The notes beneath the pieces were generated by a model. That model saw only the letters and a list, made by a program, of their open reading frames with translations. It did not search any database and was not told the DNA's origin. Source: Mycolicibacter acidiphilus (GTDB lineage Bacteria; Actinomycetota; Actinomycetes; Mycobacteriales; Mycobacteriaceae). From it: 60,488 nucleotides of DNA. The translations under genes and the position numbers were made by a program. The DNA is taken from assembly GCF_018455725.1 (NCBI RefSeq), contig NZ_JAHCLR010000040.1, positions 1 to 60,488 of the forward strand, given 5' to 3'. Below, one piece after another: positions 29,977-38,226 of the stretch; position 1 is the first letter of the stretch, and every line of letters starts with the position of its first letter.

Positions 29977-31433
29977 TCCGCCCGGCGGGTGTTCTGCTGC
30001 TCGCCCTCACACTGGCCGGTTGCGCACCGGAGCCGACGGAGTCGACACGGGCACTGCCGGACCGGTTGGCCGGGCAGCTGACGGCGGCGGCGATGCTGGC
30101 CCATCTGCAGCAGTTGCAGGACATCGCCGACGCGCACCGCGGTGATCGTTCCGACGGCACAACGGGTTTCGACGCGAGCGCCGACTACGTCGTGAAAACG
30201 CTGCGCGACAAGGGCTTCGAGGTGACGACGCCGGAGATCAGCCGGCTGGACACCCGGTCGCAGGGCAAGCCCACGCTGACCGTCGACGGCGCGGGCTTCC
30301 CGGTGGATCAGGCGTCGCTGCTGGTGCGGACCCCGCAGGGCGGGCTGACCGGACCGGTGGTGCGGCCGAGCCGGCCGTCGGGTTGCACGGCCGCGGACTA
30401 CCCCGCCAAGGTGCCCCGCCCGTCGATCGCGGTGGTCAACGACGCCGGATGCTCGGTGGTCGACAAGCAGAACGCGGCGGCGCAGCGCGGCGCCGGGGCG
30501 CTGATCGTGGTCAGCCTGCCCAGCCGCGACGGGCCACCGGCCGGGCTGTTCTCACCCGGCTACTACGACCTGCTGACGATGCCGGTGGCGGTGACCGGCA
30601 GTGACGGTGCCGCCGCGCTGCGCCGCACCACCGGCCGGGTGCGGCTGGTGCTGGACGGGGTCACGGTGAAGTTCACGTCACGGAACGTGCTGGCGCAGAC
30701 CAAGACCGGTTCCGAACACGACGTCGTGATGGTGGGCGCGCACCTGGACAGCGCCTACCGCAGCCCGGGGATCAACGACAACGGTTCGGGGGTGGCGGCA
30801 GTGCTGGAGACCGCACTTCAGTTGGGGCCGTCGCCGGCGGTGACGAACGCGGTGCGGTTCGCGTTCTGGGGCGCCGAGGAGCAGCAACTGGGCGGCTCCA
30901 CCGACTACGTGTTCGGGCTGGACCGCGATCAGCTCAACGACATCGCGCTGTATCTCAACTTCGACATGCTCGGGTCGCCGAACCCCGGCTTCTTCACCTA
31001 CGACGGCGACCAGTCCGCGCTGCCCAGCCGCGACATCGCCCCGTCCGATGTGCCCAACGGTTCGGCGGGCATCGAGCGGACACTGGCCGGTTACCTGAAC
31101 CTGGCCGGCAAGCGGCCCGCGGACATGCCGTTGAGCAGCGCCACCGACTACAGCCCGTTCGTGGTGGCCGGGGTGCCGATCGGCGGCGTGACCACCGGGG
31201 CGTCGCAGCTGAAGACCACCGCGCAGGCGCGGCTGTGGGGCGGCAAACCCGGTTTCCCCTTCGACCCGAACTACCGCGGGGCCCGCGACACCGTCGACAA
31301 CGTCAACGTCGACGCGCTGTCGGTCACCGGGGCCGCGGTGGCGTTCGCCGTCGGCACCTACGCGGAATCGATCGAGGGCCCCAACGGGGTTCCGCCCCGC
31401 AGCCGGCGACACCGGCCGGCGCTGGGGCCGTAA
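29973..31433 (+). CDS. LpqL paralogue: M28 peptidase-like lipoprotein lacking one zinc ligand
   Basis: 486 residues; ATG 29973 overlaps the lpqL stop (ATGA). Lipobox LTLAGC/A. It is collinear with LpqL throughout (MLAHLQQLQDIADAH, GAHLDSAYRSPGINDNGSG, FWGAEEQQLGG, YLNFDMLGSPNPGFFTYDGDQ). At the last metal position LpqL reads DPNYHQKGDT but this protein reads DPNYRGARDT, so the His ligand is Arg. The PA-type domain also lacks the CPF motif of LpqL. This suggests a tandem duplicate that has lost or changed its metal chemistry, perhaps a binding pseudo-enzyme. Confidence 0.88.
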   Translation: MIRPAGVLLLALTLAGCAPEPTESTRALPDRLAGQLTAAAMLAHLQQLQDIADAHRGDRSDGTTGFDASADYVVKTLRDKGFEVTTPEISRLDTRSQGKPTLTVDGAGFPVDQASLLVRTPQGGLTGPVVRPSRPSGCTAADYPAKVPRPSIAVVNDAGCSVVDKQNAAAQRGAGALIVVSLPSRDGPPAGLFSPGYYDLLTMPVAVTGSDGAAALRRTTGRVRLVLDGVTVKFTSRNVLAQTKTGSEHDVVMVGAHLDSAYRSPGINDNGSGVAAVLETALQLGPSPAVTNAVRFAFWGAEEQQLGGSTDYVFGLDRDQLNDIALYLNFDMLGSPNPGFFTYDGDQSALPSRDIAPSDVPNGSAGIERTLAGYLNLAGKRPADMPLSSATDYSPFVVAGVPIGGVTTGASQLKTTAQARLWGGKPGFPFDPNYRGARDTVDNVNVDALSVTGAAVAFAVGTYAESIEGPNGVPPRSRRHRPALGP

Positions 31434-31452
31434 CCCCCCCGCACCCTAACCT

Positions 31453-31515
31453 CGCGACCGTGCAGAGTTCACCACCCCCACCTGCGGGAACGGCGGTGAG
31501 TTATGCACGGTCGCG
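31453..31515. terminator. 21-bp imperfect palindrome between convergent genes
   Basis: Arms at 31453-31473 and 31495-31515 match at 18 of 21 positions (CGCGACCGTGCA core). They lie in the gap between the lpqL paralogue and the convergent methyltransferase gene. A related copy of one arm, with similar flanking bases (CCCGCAGGT), occurs at 60421-60460, so this is a dispersed element and not a random hairpin. Confidence 0.6.
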
Positions 31516-31526
31516 GGACTTCGGCG

Positions 31527-32255
31527 TCAGACCCGGGTGGCGTGCACCATCCAGAACGGCAGGTGCACCCGATGATGGTCCAGCAGCGGCTCGATCACGT
31601 CGAACCGGTCGTGCACCCCCGCCAGCCGCTTGCGCCAGTCCGCCTGATCCTGCGCCTGCGCCATCCGGGCGAACGTCTCCGCGGTGAACGTGGCCTGGTA
31701 GGTGGTGGGCCCCAGGTAGTCGATCCGCCACCCGGCGTCGGGCAGCGCCTGCCGAAAGTGGTCCGCCGACAAGCCGTTCCAGATCCAGCCGTTGACGTTG
31801 TGCACCCCGAACTCGAACATGAACAGCCGGGCGCCCGGCCGGGTGGCGCGGTGCAGCGCCCGCAGGTAGCCGCTGCGGAGTTGCTCGTCGTCGGCGAACA
31901 CGTGGTAGAACGCGCAGTCGACGACGGTGTCGAACCGGCCGGTGAAGCCGTCCAGCGCGGTGGCGTCCGCGACCTGGAAATCGACTGTCACACCGGCTGT
32001 TTCGGCGTTGTCCCGGGCGCGGTCGATGGCCGCGGCGGAGACGTCGATGCCGGTGACCGAATAACCCTTCGACGCGTAGTAGATCGCGTGGTGCCCCGGC
32101 CCGGTGCCCGGGTCGAGCACATCGCCGCGCAGCGCGCCGTAGGCCACCAGTTGCTCGATCACCGGCTGCGGGGCGCCGATGTCCCACGGGGTGGACACCG
32201 GCCGGTTGTCGCGGTACAGCTCGTCAAAATCCGGGGCGCCGGTCTGCTCAGCCAT
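31527..32255 (-). CDS. Class I SAM-dependent methyltransferase
   Basis: 242 residues from ATG 32255, overlapping the nitrilase gene by 8 bases. It has the SAM-binding motif VLDPGTGPGHHAIYYASKGY (about residues 42-61) and post-I motif VTGIDVSAAAIDRAR. FQVADATALDG and FDTVVDCAFYHVF follow. The N-terminal FDELYRDNRPVSTPWDIGAPQPVIEQLV is typical of small-molecule thiol/tellurite-type methyltransferases. The substrate is unknown. It is probably co-transcribed with the nitrilase. Confidence 0.85.
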   Translation of the reverse strand: MAEQTGAPDFDELYRDNRPVSTPWDIGAPQPVIEQLVAYGALRGDVLDPGTGPGHHAIYYASKGYSVTGIDVSAAAIDRARDNAETAGVTVDFQVADATALDGFTGRFDTVVDCAFYHVFADDEQLRSGYLRALHRATRPGARLFMFEFGVHNVNGWIWNGLSADHFRQALPDAGWRIDYLGPTTYQATFTAETFARMAQAQDQADWRKRLAGVHDRFDVIEPLLDHHRVHLPFWMVHATRV

Positions 32256-33177
32256 GACGCCTCCCATGCTTGGCGTACCACCGTTTGCCGTGCCAGTTCT
32301 GGTAGGTCCACGACACCGCCGGCAGCGGCCCCCGGTCGTGCAGCCAGAATCCGCCGGGCGGTTCATCCAGCGGCGTCACCCGCCCGATCGTGACGTCGGC
32401 CATCGCGAACCCCGGCCCCGCCGTCCGGTCCCGCCGGGCCAGCACCTGCCCGTCCGCCGCGACGATCACCGCGCCGCCCTGGCAGTGGCCGCGGTAGGTC
32501 AGCGGCGTCAGCGGCATCGGGCAGACCACGTCGCCGCAGTGCGCGGCGTGCGCCACCGGGGCGCCGACCAGCCGGGCGAACGCCGGTGCGACATCCGCCG
32601 CGGTGGCGGCGTTGGCCTCCTCCCAGCGCTGCGTCACCGCATGCGGCGGCCACTCCGGCACACTCCACCAGCAGGAACCGCCCAGCACCACGTCGACCCG
32701 GCCGCGCATCCGGCGCACGCTCTGGGTGCGCATGAACTCCCAGCAGACCGCCGCCCCCGGGGTGAAGCCGTCCACCGCCGGCAGCACGCCGTCGTCGTCA
32801 CCGCCGACGTAGAAGCAGTTCTCCCACATCGTCGGCAGGTCCTTGTCGTGCCGGCCGACGAATTCGCCGTCCGGGGTGGCCAGGAAGAACGCGTTGCGGG
32901 TGTCGCCGTCGGCGTCCCGGCACAGGAACGAACCGCCGACGATCGCGTGGTGCCGACGGGCGAGCCGGGTCAGCAGGCCCGCGGCCGCCCCGTCCGCGGG
33001 TTGTGCGCAGTCGACCAGTTCGGGCAGGAACGCCATTCCGGTGCTGAAGAACTCGGGCAGCACGATGATCTCCGCGCCCGCCCCGGCGGCGTCGTCGGCG
33101 AGTTGTTCGCACATCGCCAGGTTGGCCGGCACGTCCGCCGGGATCGCTGCCTGCTGCACCACCGCGACACGGGTCAT
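32248..33177 (-). CDS. Carbon-nitrogen hydrolase (nitrilase superfamily)
   Basis: 309 residues from ATG 33177. The catalytic triad of the family is visible: Glu in IVLPEFFS (about residue 42), Lys in GRHDKDLPT (about 112) and Cys in AAVCWEFMR (about 146). The fold continues with VDVVLGGSCWW and GAVIVAADGQVLARRD. These enzymes hydrolyse nitriles or amides, or condense acyl groups; the substrate cannot be told. The start of the methyltransferase gene overlaps its end, so the two form an operon. Confidence 0.86.
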   Translation of the reverse strand: MTRVAVVQQAAIPADVPANLAMCEQLADDAAGAGAEIIVLPEFFSTGMAFLPELVDCAQPADGAAAGLLTRLARRHHAIVGGSFLCRDADGDTRNAFFLATPDGEFVGRHDKDLPTMWENCFYVGGDDDGVLPAVDGFTPGAAVCWEFMRTQSVRRMRGRVDVVLGGSCWWSVPEWPPHAVTQRWEEANAATAADVAPAFARLVGAPVAHAAHCGDVVCPMPLTPLTYRGHCQGGAVIVAADGQVLARRDRTAGPGFAMADVTIGRVTPLDEPPGGFWLHDRGPLPAVSWTYQNWHGKRWYAKHGRRHG

Positions 33178-33202
33178 GGCGCCAGGGTAGCCGTAATCGG
33201 AG

Positions 33203-33439
33203 TTACGGCAGGCAGACGGCGGCGAGCACCAGCACCGGCCACAGTGCCACCGAGCCGACCACCGACACCACCAGATCGATCCCGGCCAGACCCCGCAGGT
33301 GCCCGGGATGCACGGCCGTCCATCCGACGCCGATCAACAGGTAGGGCAGCGCGAGTGCGAAAGCCGGGACGGCCCACCAACCAAGTGGCAGTTCGAATTC
33401 GAGCACCCGGCGGGCGATCGCCAGGAATCGACTCAGCAT
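33203..33439 (-). CDS. Small membrane protein of unknown function
   Basis: 78 residues; ATG 33439 is preceded by GGAGG at 5 bases, so the longer in-frame extension is not used. Two membrane segments are predicted (LGWWAVPAFALALPYLLIGVGW and LVVSVVGSVALWPVLVLAAVCL), joined by a short loop with HPGHLRGLAGID. It may be the first gene of the transcript continuing into the nitrilase gene (25-base gap). I do not recognise a family. Confidence 0.65.
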   Translation of the reverse strand: MLSRFLAIARRVLEFELPLGWWAVPAFALALPYLLIGVGWTAVHPGHLRGLAGIDLVVSVVGSVALWPVLVLAAVCLP

Positions 33440-33556
33440 CGGGGCCTCCAACGCGCCGTGTTTCGTGGCGTCGCGCAGACCCGACAGCACAGAGTGAACG
33501 CGGCTATGCTAGGAATCTCTCGGCACACAGTAAATTCCAATCTGAATCGATGTGGG

Positions 33557-34816
33557 GTGGTGACCACGCTCGGAGCAGTTGACGGCGCCGCGGACCGGTC
33601 AAGCGTACGGGTCAAGCGGCGGCCGATAGACCGAAAAGCACAGATCAACCGGGTCGCGGCAGAGATGTTCAGCGCGCAGGGATACAACGCGACCAGCATG
33701 GAGGCGATAGCCGCCAAGGTCGACATCTCTGCTCCCGCGCTGTACCGGCACTACGCGAGCAAGTACGACATGTTCGCCGCGGTGGTGAGTGCACTCGGAC
33801 AAGAACTGGTGCGGCACACCGACTTCGTCGACGAGGTGTCCGACGCCGAGGTGGCCGCCGACCCGGAGGCGCTGCTGAACCGACTGGTTCACGCACTGAT
33901 CGACGCGGCACTGCTCACCCGTGCGTCCGGCGGTCTGTACCGCTGGGAGCGACGCTATCTGCGGCCGGAGGACCAGGCCGAGCTGATGAAGGGCATGCGG
34001 CTGGTCAACAAGCGCATCCAGCGCGGATTGCTCAAGACCAGACCGGGGCTGTCCGCGCAGGAGCGCTGGATGCTCTCGGTCGGCCTGCTCAGCGTGATCG
34101 GCAGCGTCAACGAACACCGGATCTCCGCCGACGACGACGTGGTCCGCGAGGTGCTATCCGAGGCGGCGACGGCGCTGCTGTCGGTGGAGTTCCCGGAGGC
34201 GGCGGCGTGCGAACCGGCCCGGTTGTCGGTTTGGCGCATCTTCACCCCGGACGCCGGACCGTACGAGTCGCTGCTGTACAAGGCGATCATGCTCTTCGGC
34301 GAGCAGGGGTACGCCGAGACCAGCGTGACGCAGATTGCCGACGCGATCGGAGTGCCGGCGTCCGGTGTCTACCGGTACTTCTCCAGCAAGGGCGAGATCC
34401 TCGGGGAGGCGTTCAAACGCTCCGCGGACCGGGTCGCCGGGGAACTGTCGGCGATCGTGGGGGTGTTCCCCGACCCGCGCCAGGCGCTGGACCGGCTGAT
34501 CGAGGCCTACGTCGCCACCTGGTTGGCCAACCCCGAACTGTCGGCCATCTACGAGACCGAACGGGTCAACCTCACCTCCGAGGAGCAGGAGTTGCTGCGC
34601 GACACCGAGCGCGGCGTCACCGATTCGTGGGTCGGACCGCTGAGTGCGCTGCGGCCGGACCTCGGCGTCGTGCCGGCGCGGCTGCTGGTGCACGCGGCGG
34701 TGTCGCTGGTGGCCGATCCGGGTCACCTGCTGCGCGACCAGAAAGCGGAGCCGGGGTACGCGCAGGCCTGCATGCGCCGGATGATGACGTACGTGCTGCT
34801 CGGCGGGGCCGGGTAA
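33557..34816 (+). CDS. Regulator with two tandem TetR domains (Mce3R-like architecture)
   Basis: 419 residues from GTG 33557; GTG 33560 is equally possible. Two complete TetR-type helix-turn-helix domains occur in one chain. The first has FSAQGYNATSMEAIAAKVDISAPALYRHYASKYDMF (about residues 35-70). The second has FGEQGYAETSVTQIADAIGVPASGVYRYFSSKGEIL (about 245-280). Tandem TetR proteins are rare; Mce3R of M. tuberculosis is the known example and binds as a single chain to a two-half-site operator. The stop is 14 bases from the convergent monooxygenase gene, a plausible target. TATGCT at 33504-33509 could be a -10 element. Confidence 0.88.
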   Translation: MVTTLGAVDGAADRSSVRVKRRPIDRKAQINRVAAEMFSAQGYNATSMEAIAAKVDISAPALYRHYASKYDMFAAVVSALGQELVRHTDFVDEVSDAEVAADPEALLNRLVHALIDAALLTRASGGLYRWERRYLRPEDQAELMKGMRLVNKRIQRGLLKTRPGLSAQERWMLSVGLLSVIGSVNEHRISADDDVVREVLSEAATALLSVEFPEAAACEPARLSVWRIFTPDAGPYESLLYKAIMLFGEQGYAETSVTQIADAIGVPASGVYRYFSSKGEILGEAFKRSADRVAGELSAIVGVFPDPRQALDRLIEAYVATWLANPELSAIYETERVNLTSEEQELLRDTERGVTDSWVGPLSALRPDLGVVPARLLVHAAVSLVADPGHLLRDQKAEPGYAQACMRRMMTYVLLGGAG

Positions 34817-34830
34817 CTCGACCCGGTCCG

Positions 34831-36315
34831 TCAGGCGAACGTGTAGTCCGTCAGCGGGAAGTGCGCCCCGTCGTGCACCGCGTTGCGCACCGAGGTGGGC
34901 CGCAGCAGCGACGCCTCCCCGCTGGGGTTGAAGTAGTACGACCGCGACGTCGCACAGTCACCGGCGTAGAACACCGATGTGTCCAGACGCTCGGTCATCC
35001 GGTCCAGGAACCGGGCGTTGGCCGCCTCGGTCACCTCGAACGTGGTGTCGCCGCGTCGCTGCAGTTCGCCGAACAGCCGACCCATGTGGCGCATCTGGTA
35101 TTCCATCGTGTTGAAGAACGACAGACCGCAGAACGCGTACGGGCTGGCCAGGCTCAGGAAATTCGGGAACGCCGGGATCGACACGCCCTGGTAGGCCTGG
35201 AACCGGTTCTCCCGCCACCACTTTCCGAGATTGCGGCCGCCGCGGCCGACGATCTCGATCGCCGGGAAGTTGGCCTCCCACAGGTCGAATCCGGTGGCCA
35301 GCACCAGGGTGTCGATCTCGCTGCGGCGGCCGTCGGCGGTGACGATGCCGTCCGGCTCGATCCGCTCGATGCCGGTGGTCTCCAGGTGCACATGCGGCTT
35401 GGTGAAGGTGCGGTAGTAGTCGTTGGACCAACTGGGCCGCTTGCAGCCGATGTCGTAGTTCGGGGTCAGCTTGGCGCGCAGTTCCTTGTCGCGGACCTGG
35501 ATGAACCGGTGGATCTTGCAGGCGTCCATGCCGGCGATCGACAGCCGCCGGAAGTAGGGGTAGTTCAGCACCGCGGTCAGCGTCATGAACTCCAGCAGGT
35601 AGTCGGTGACGAAGCGCACCGCCCGCTGCACGAACGGCAGCCGCTTGAACACCGTGCGCACCACCGGGGCGAACTCGAGGTCCAGTTTCGGCGCCACCCA
35701 GATCGCCGTGCGCTGATACACGGTCAAGTCGCCGACGGTCTTGGCCAGCTGCGGAATCAGCTGCACCGCGGTGGCGCCGGTGCCGATCAGGCCGACGCGG
35801 CGGCCGGTGAAGTCGTGGTCGTCGTCCCAGGCAGTGGTGTGCACGACCTTGCCGGCGAAGTCGTCGATGCCGGGGATGTCGGGCATCTTCGGCTGGGACA
35901 GGAAGCCGGTGGCGGTGACCAGGTACCGAGCGCTCAGCGTCTCACCGCCGGCGAGTGCGACCTGCCAGACGCGGGCGTCGTCGTCCCAGTGGGCGCCCTC
36001 GACGGTGGTGTTGAAACGCATGTGCCGGCGCACGTCGTACTTGTCGGCGACGTGCTCGGCGTACCGCTTGAGTTCGGGGCCGGTGGCGAACAGCCGCGAC
36101 CAGTCCGGGTTGGGCTCGAACCAGTAGGAGTAGGTGGTGGACGGGATGTCGACGGCCAGGCCCGGGTAACGGTTGACGTGCCACGTCCCGCCGAGGTCGT
36201 CCTCGCGCTCGAGCAGGACGATGTTGTCGTAACCGAGCTTGCGCAGCTCGATCGCCGCGCCCATTCCGCCGAAGCCCGCGCCCACGATGATGACGTCGAA
36301 CTGCTCCGTACTCAT
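34831..36315 (-). CDS. Flavin-dependent monooxygenase, Baeyer-Villiger type
   Basis: 494 residues from ATG 36315. It contains an N-terminal FAD Rossmann motif (VIIVGAGFGGMGAAIELRKL), the GGTWHVNRYPG segment, the BVMO fingerprint FxGxxxHxxxW as FAGKVVHTTAW (about residue 155), and an NADPH-binding GLIGTGATAVQLIPQLA. VLATGFD closes the pattern. Related mycobacterial enzymes (MymA, EthA) oxidise ketones and sulfur drugs; the substrate here is unknown. The neighbouring double-TetR regulator may control it. Confidence 0.9.
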   Translation of the reverse strand: MSTEQFDVIIVGAGFGGMGAAIELRKLGYDNIVLLEREDDLGGTWHVNRYPGLAVDIPSTTYSYWFEPNPDWSRLFATGPELKRYAEHVADKYDVRRHMRFNTTVEGAHWDDDARVWQVALAGGETLSARYLVTATGFLSQPKMPDIPGIDDFAGKVVHTTAWDDDHDFTGRRVGLIGTGATAVQLIPQLAKTVGDLTVYQRTAIWVAPKLDLEFAPVVRTVFKRLPFVQRAVRFVTDYLLEFMTLTAVLNYPYFRRLSIAGMDACKIHRFIQVRDKELRAKLTPNYDIGCKRPSWSNDYYRTFTKPHVHLETTGIERIEPDGIVTADGRRSEIDTLVLATGFDLWEANFPAIEIVGRGGRNLGKWWRENRFQAYQGVSIPAFPNFLSLASPYAFCGLSFFNTMEYQMRHMGRLFGELQRRGDTTFEVTEAANARFLDRMTERLDTSVFYAGDCATSRSYYFNPSGEASLLRPTSVRNAVHDGAHFPLTDYTFA

Positions 36316-36425
36316 GAAAAAGACGGTACCTGACCCCCGGGTAGCAACGAAGCTCGCCGACACCGGTGTCGCGGGTGCACACTGGGCATATCCGCTGATC
36401 GTGACCGCTGCGACAGGAGGCAGCC

Positions 36426-36611
36426 ATGACCGATTACCTCACCGAGGCCAGTGACCGTGCGAGTGAGAACGACCTCGCCGATCAAGCGGTTTTCGCCGGG
36501 GAGCCGCTGGAGGGTGTCGAGCCGTTCCCGGTCGGAACCGAGGCCGACACCGCCGACCTGATCGAACAGCACCAGAGCGTCCCGTCCGGCGACGACGACT
36601 ACGACCGCTGA
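36426..36611 (+). CDS. Small acidic protein of unknown function
   Basis: 61 residues; ATG 36426 is preceded by AGGAGG at good spacing. The sequence is acidic and polar (TDYLTEASDRASENDLADQA, ending GDDDYDR) with no membrane segment or cysteine, and is probably unstructured. The good ribosome-binding site and mycobacterial codon usage support expression. Its TGA abuts the TCA (reverse stop) of the next gene, giving TGATCA at 36609-36614. Confidence 0.65.
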   Translation: MTDYLTEASDRASENDLADQAVFAGEPLEGVEPFPVGTEADTADLIEQHQSVPSGDDDYDR

Positions 36612-37538
36612 TCACGGCCAGTTCAGCTGCGCCGAGACGAAGACGCTCGGGAACGCCGCGGCCGCCGCGGGCGGTCGATCGTGCTGGGCGAGCAGTGTCG
36701 CCATGCTCGTCGTCGACACGTGCCAGCCGTGCCCGGTCAGTTGGTCGCGCAGGTCGGTGCGCCGCTCGGGGTACCACAGTTCTTCCAGGTCGACGACGGG
36801 CTGACCGGCCAGCGCGGCGGCGGCGGTACGCAGGTGGCGCATCTGGTCGCGCTGCCGGGCCAATCGGTCGGGGTCGATCGCATCGGGGCTGACCGCGTTG
36901 GCCGCCAACCAGCTGCCGGGCGCGCTGAGCTCGTGGATCGTGTCGATCAGCCGGTCCTGATCGGCCGGTGTCAGGTAGCGCAGCAGGCCTTCCGCCGACC
37001 ACACGGTGGGGCGGGCCGGGTCGAAGCCGGCGTCGGTGAGCGCCCGCGGCCAGTCGTGGCGCAGGTCGACCGGCACGTTCACCAGGTCGGCTTTCGGGCG
37101 GGCGGCGTGCGGTGCCAGCGTTTCCGCCTTGAAGTCCAGCACCTCCGGCCGGTCCAGTTCGTAGACGACGGTGCCGGCCGGCCACGGCAGCCGCCACGCC
37201 CGGGCGTCCAGTCCGGACGCCAGGATCACGACCTGGCGCAGGCCGCCGTCGGTGGCGGCGTGGAAGAACTCGTCGAAGAACACCGTCCGCACCGCCATGA
37301 AGTCGACCATGGCCCGCGCCAGCTCCCGCACCTCCGGGTCCAGTTCGGCCGGTAGGTCGGTGTCGTCGTAGATGCTCCAGATGCCGGGGCCGGCGCGATC
37401 AAGGAACAGCCGCGCGAACGGGTCGCTGATCAGCGGGTGATCGCTCTCGGTCTCCGCGGCGCGGGCGGCCGCCACCCCGAGCGCGGTGGCGCCCACGCTC
37501 TCGGTGATCTGCCAGGTGTCGTCGTCGGTTCTGAGCAT
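36612..37538 (-). CDS. Class I SAM-dependent methyltransferase (COG3315 family)
   Basis: 308 residues from ATG 37538, preceded by GGAGG at 5 bases. The family pattern is complete: SVGATALGVAAARAAET, LISDPFARLFLDRAGPG, RTVFFDEFFHAA, VVILASGLDARAWRLPW (SAM site), YELDRPEVLDFK, VPVDLRHDWP and VWSAEGLLRYL. It is the more typical of the two paralogues in the window (the other is at 8985-9899). It is divergent from the VapBC operon, with the VapB operator between them. Confidence 0.9.
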   Translation of the reverse strand: MLRTDDDTWQITESVGATALGVAAARAAETESDHPLISDPFARLFLDRAGPGIWSIYDDTDLPAELDPEVRELARAMVDFMAVRTVFFDEFFHAATDGGLRQVVILASGLDARAWRLPWPAGTVVYELDRPEVLDFKAETLAPHAARPKADLVNVPVDLRHDWPRALTDAGFDPARPTVWSAEGLLRYLTPADQDRLIDTIHELSAPGSWLAANAVSPDAIDPDRLARQRDQMRHLRTAAAALAGQPVVDLEELWYPERRTDLRDQLTGHGWHVSTTSMATLLAQHDRPPAAAAAFPSVFVSAQLNWP

Positions 37539-37571
37539 CTCCACCTCCGAGGGTCTGCCACGAACACTACG

Positions 37572-37591
37572 GGTAGCAGTTCTGCTACCGT
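37572..37591 (+). promoter_or_regulatory. VapBC promoter with overlapping palindromic operator
   Basis: GGTAGCAG-TT-CTGCTACC at 37572-37589 is a perfect 8+8 palindrome. The -10 hexamer TACCGT (37586-37591) overlaps its right arm, and the ATG of vapB follows 6 bases later, so the message is predicted to be leaderless. A VapBC complex bound to the palindrome would occlude the -10, which explains autorepression. Confidence 0.7.
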
Positions 37592-37597
37592 CTGTGG

Positions 37598-37840
37598 ATG
37601 GTGACAATCCCGCAGAAGGATCTGCGTAATAACGTCGCGGACGTGCTGCGACGTGCTGAGGCGGGGGAGGAGTTCGTCATCACCGTTGCCGGCCGTCCGG
37701 TCGCCCGACTCGGACCCACGCAGAACCGGCAGTGGGTGAGCGGGCCGGCCCTGGCGCAGGTGTGGCACACCCCGGCGCCTCAGACCCTCGCCGCGGACCT
37801 GGAGACGTTTCCCGCCACGCTCGCCGATCCGTTCGCATGA
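37598..37840 (+). CDS. vapB: VapB-type antitoxin (Phd/YefM-like)
   Basis: 80 residues from ATG 37598. The N-terminal DNA-binding part reads TIPQKDLRNNVADVLRRAEAGEEFVITVAGRPVARLGP, typical of antitoxins that pair with PIN-domain toxins. The C-terminus (ETFPATLADPFA) probably binds the toxin. There is no Shine-Dalgarno sequence, consistent with a leaderless message. The stop overlaps the vapC start. Confidence 0.88.
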   Translation: MVTIPQKDLRNNVADVLRRAEAGEEFVITVAGRPVARLGPTQNRQWVSGPALAQVWHTPAPQTLAADLETFPATLADPFA

Positions 37841-38226
37841 CCCTGAACGTCGTGCTTGACACCTCGGTGCTGATCGCACCCGACCGGCCGCTGGGCGTGA
37901 CGGCGGCGATCAGCGTCGTCTCGATCTCCGAGCTGCACTTTGGCGTGCTGGCCGCCGCCGACGATGAGGAGCGCGCCCGTCGCGTGGCGCGACTGGGTGA
38001 GGTAGAGGCGACGTTCGATCCATTGCCGATCACCGTGGCGGTCGCCCGGGAGTGGGGGCGACTGTCCGCCGCGGTGCGCAACCGGGGCGGCCAACCGCGC
38101 CGCCGTGCGGCCGATCTTGCGATCGCTGCCACCGCGAACACGTACGGTGTCCCCCTGCTGACGCACAACACCGGGGATTTCGCGATCATCGACGACCTCG
38201 TCGACGTGCGCAGCCCGGTCAGCTGA
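37837..38226 (+). CDS. vapC: VapC-type PIN-domain ribonuclease toxin
   Basis: 129 residues; ATG 37837 overlaps vapB (ATGA). The acidic PIN residues are present: Asp8 (VVLDTSVLI), Glu in SISELHFGVL, Asp in AADLAIAATA and Asp in HNTGDFAIID. It is expected to cleave specific RNAs when free of VapB. The 3' end overlaps the convergent hydrolase gene by 8 bases. Confidence 0.9.
   Translation: MTLNVVLDTSVLIAPDRPLGVTAAISVVSISELHFGVLAAADDEERARRVARLGEVEATFDPLPITVAVAREWGRLSAAVRNRGGQPRRRAADLAIAATANTYGVPLLTHNTGDFAIIDDLVDVRSPVS

Noticed and set aside
33299-33556. N-terminal extension of the double-TetR frame
   Set aside because: The extra residues have no TetR similarity and overlap the minus-strand small membrane gene; the GTGs at 33557/33560 leave a normal N-terminus.
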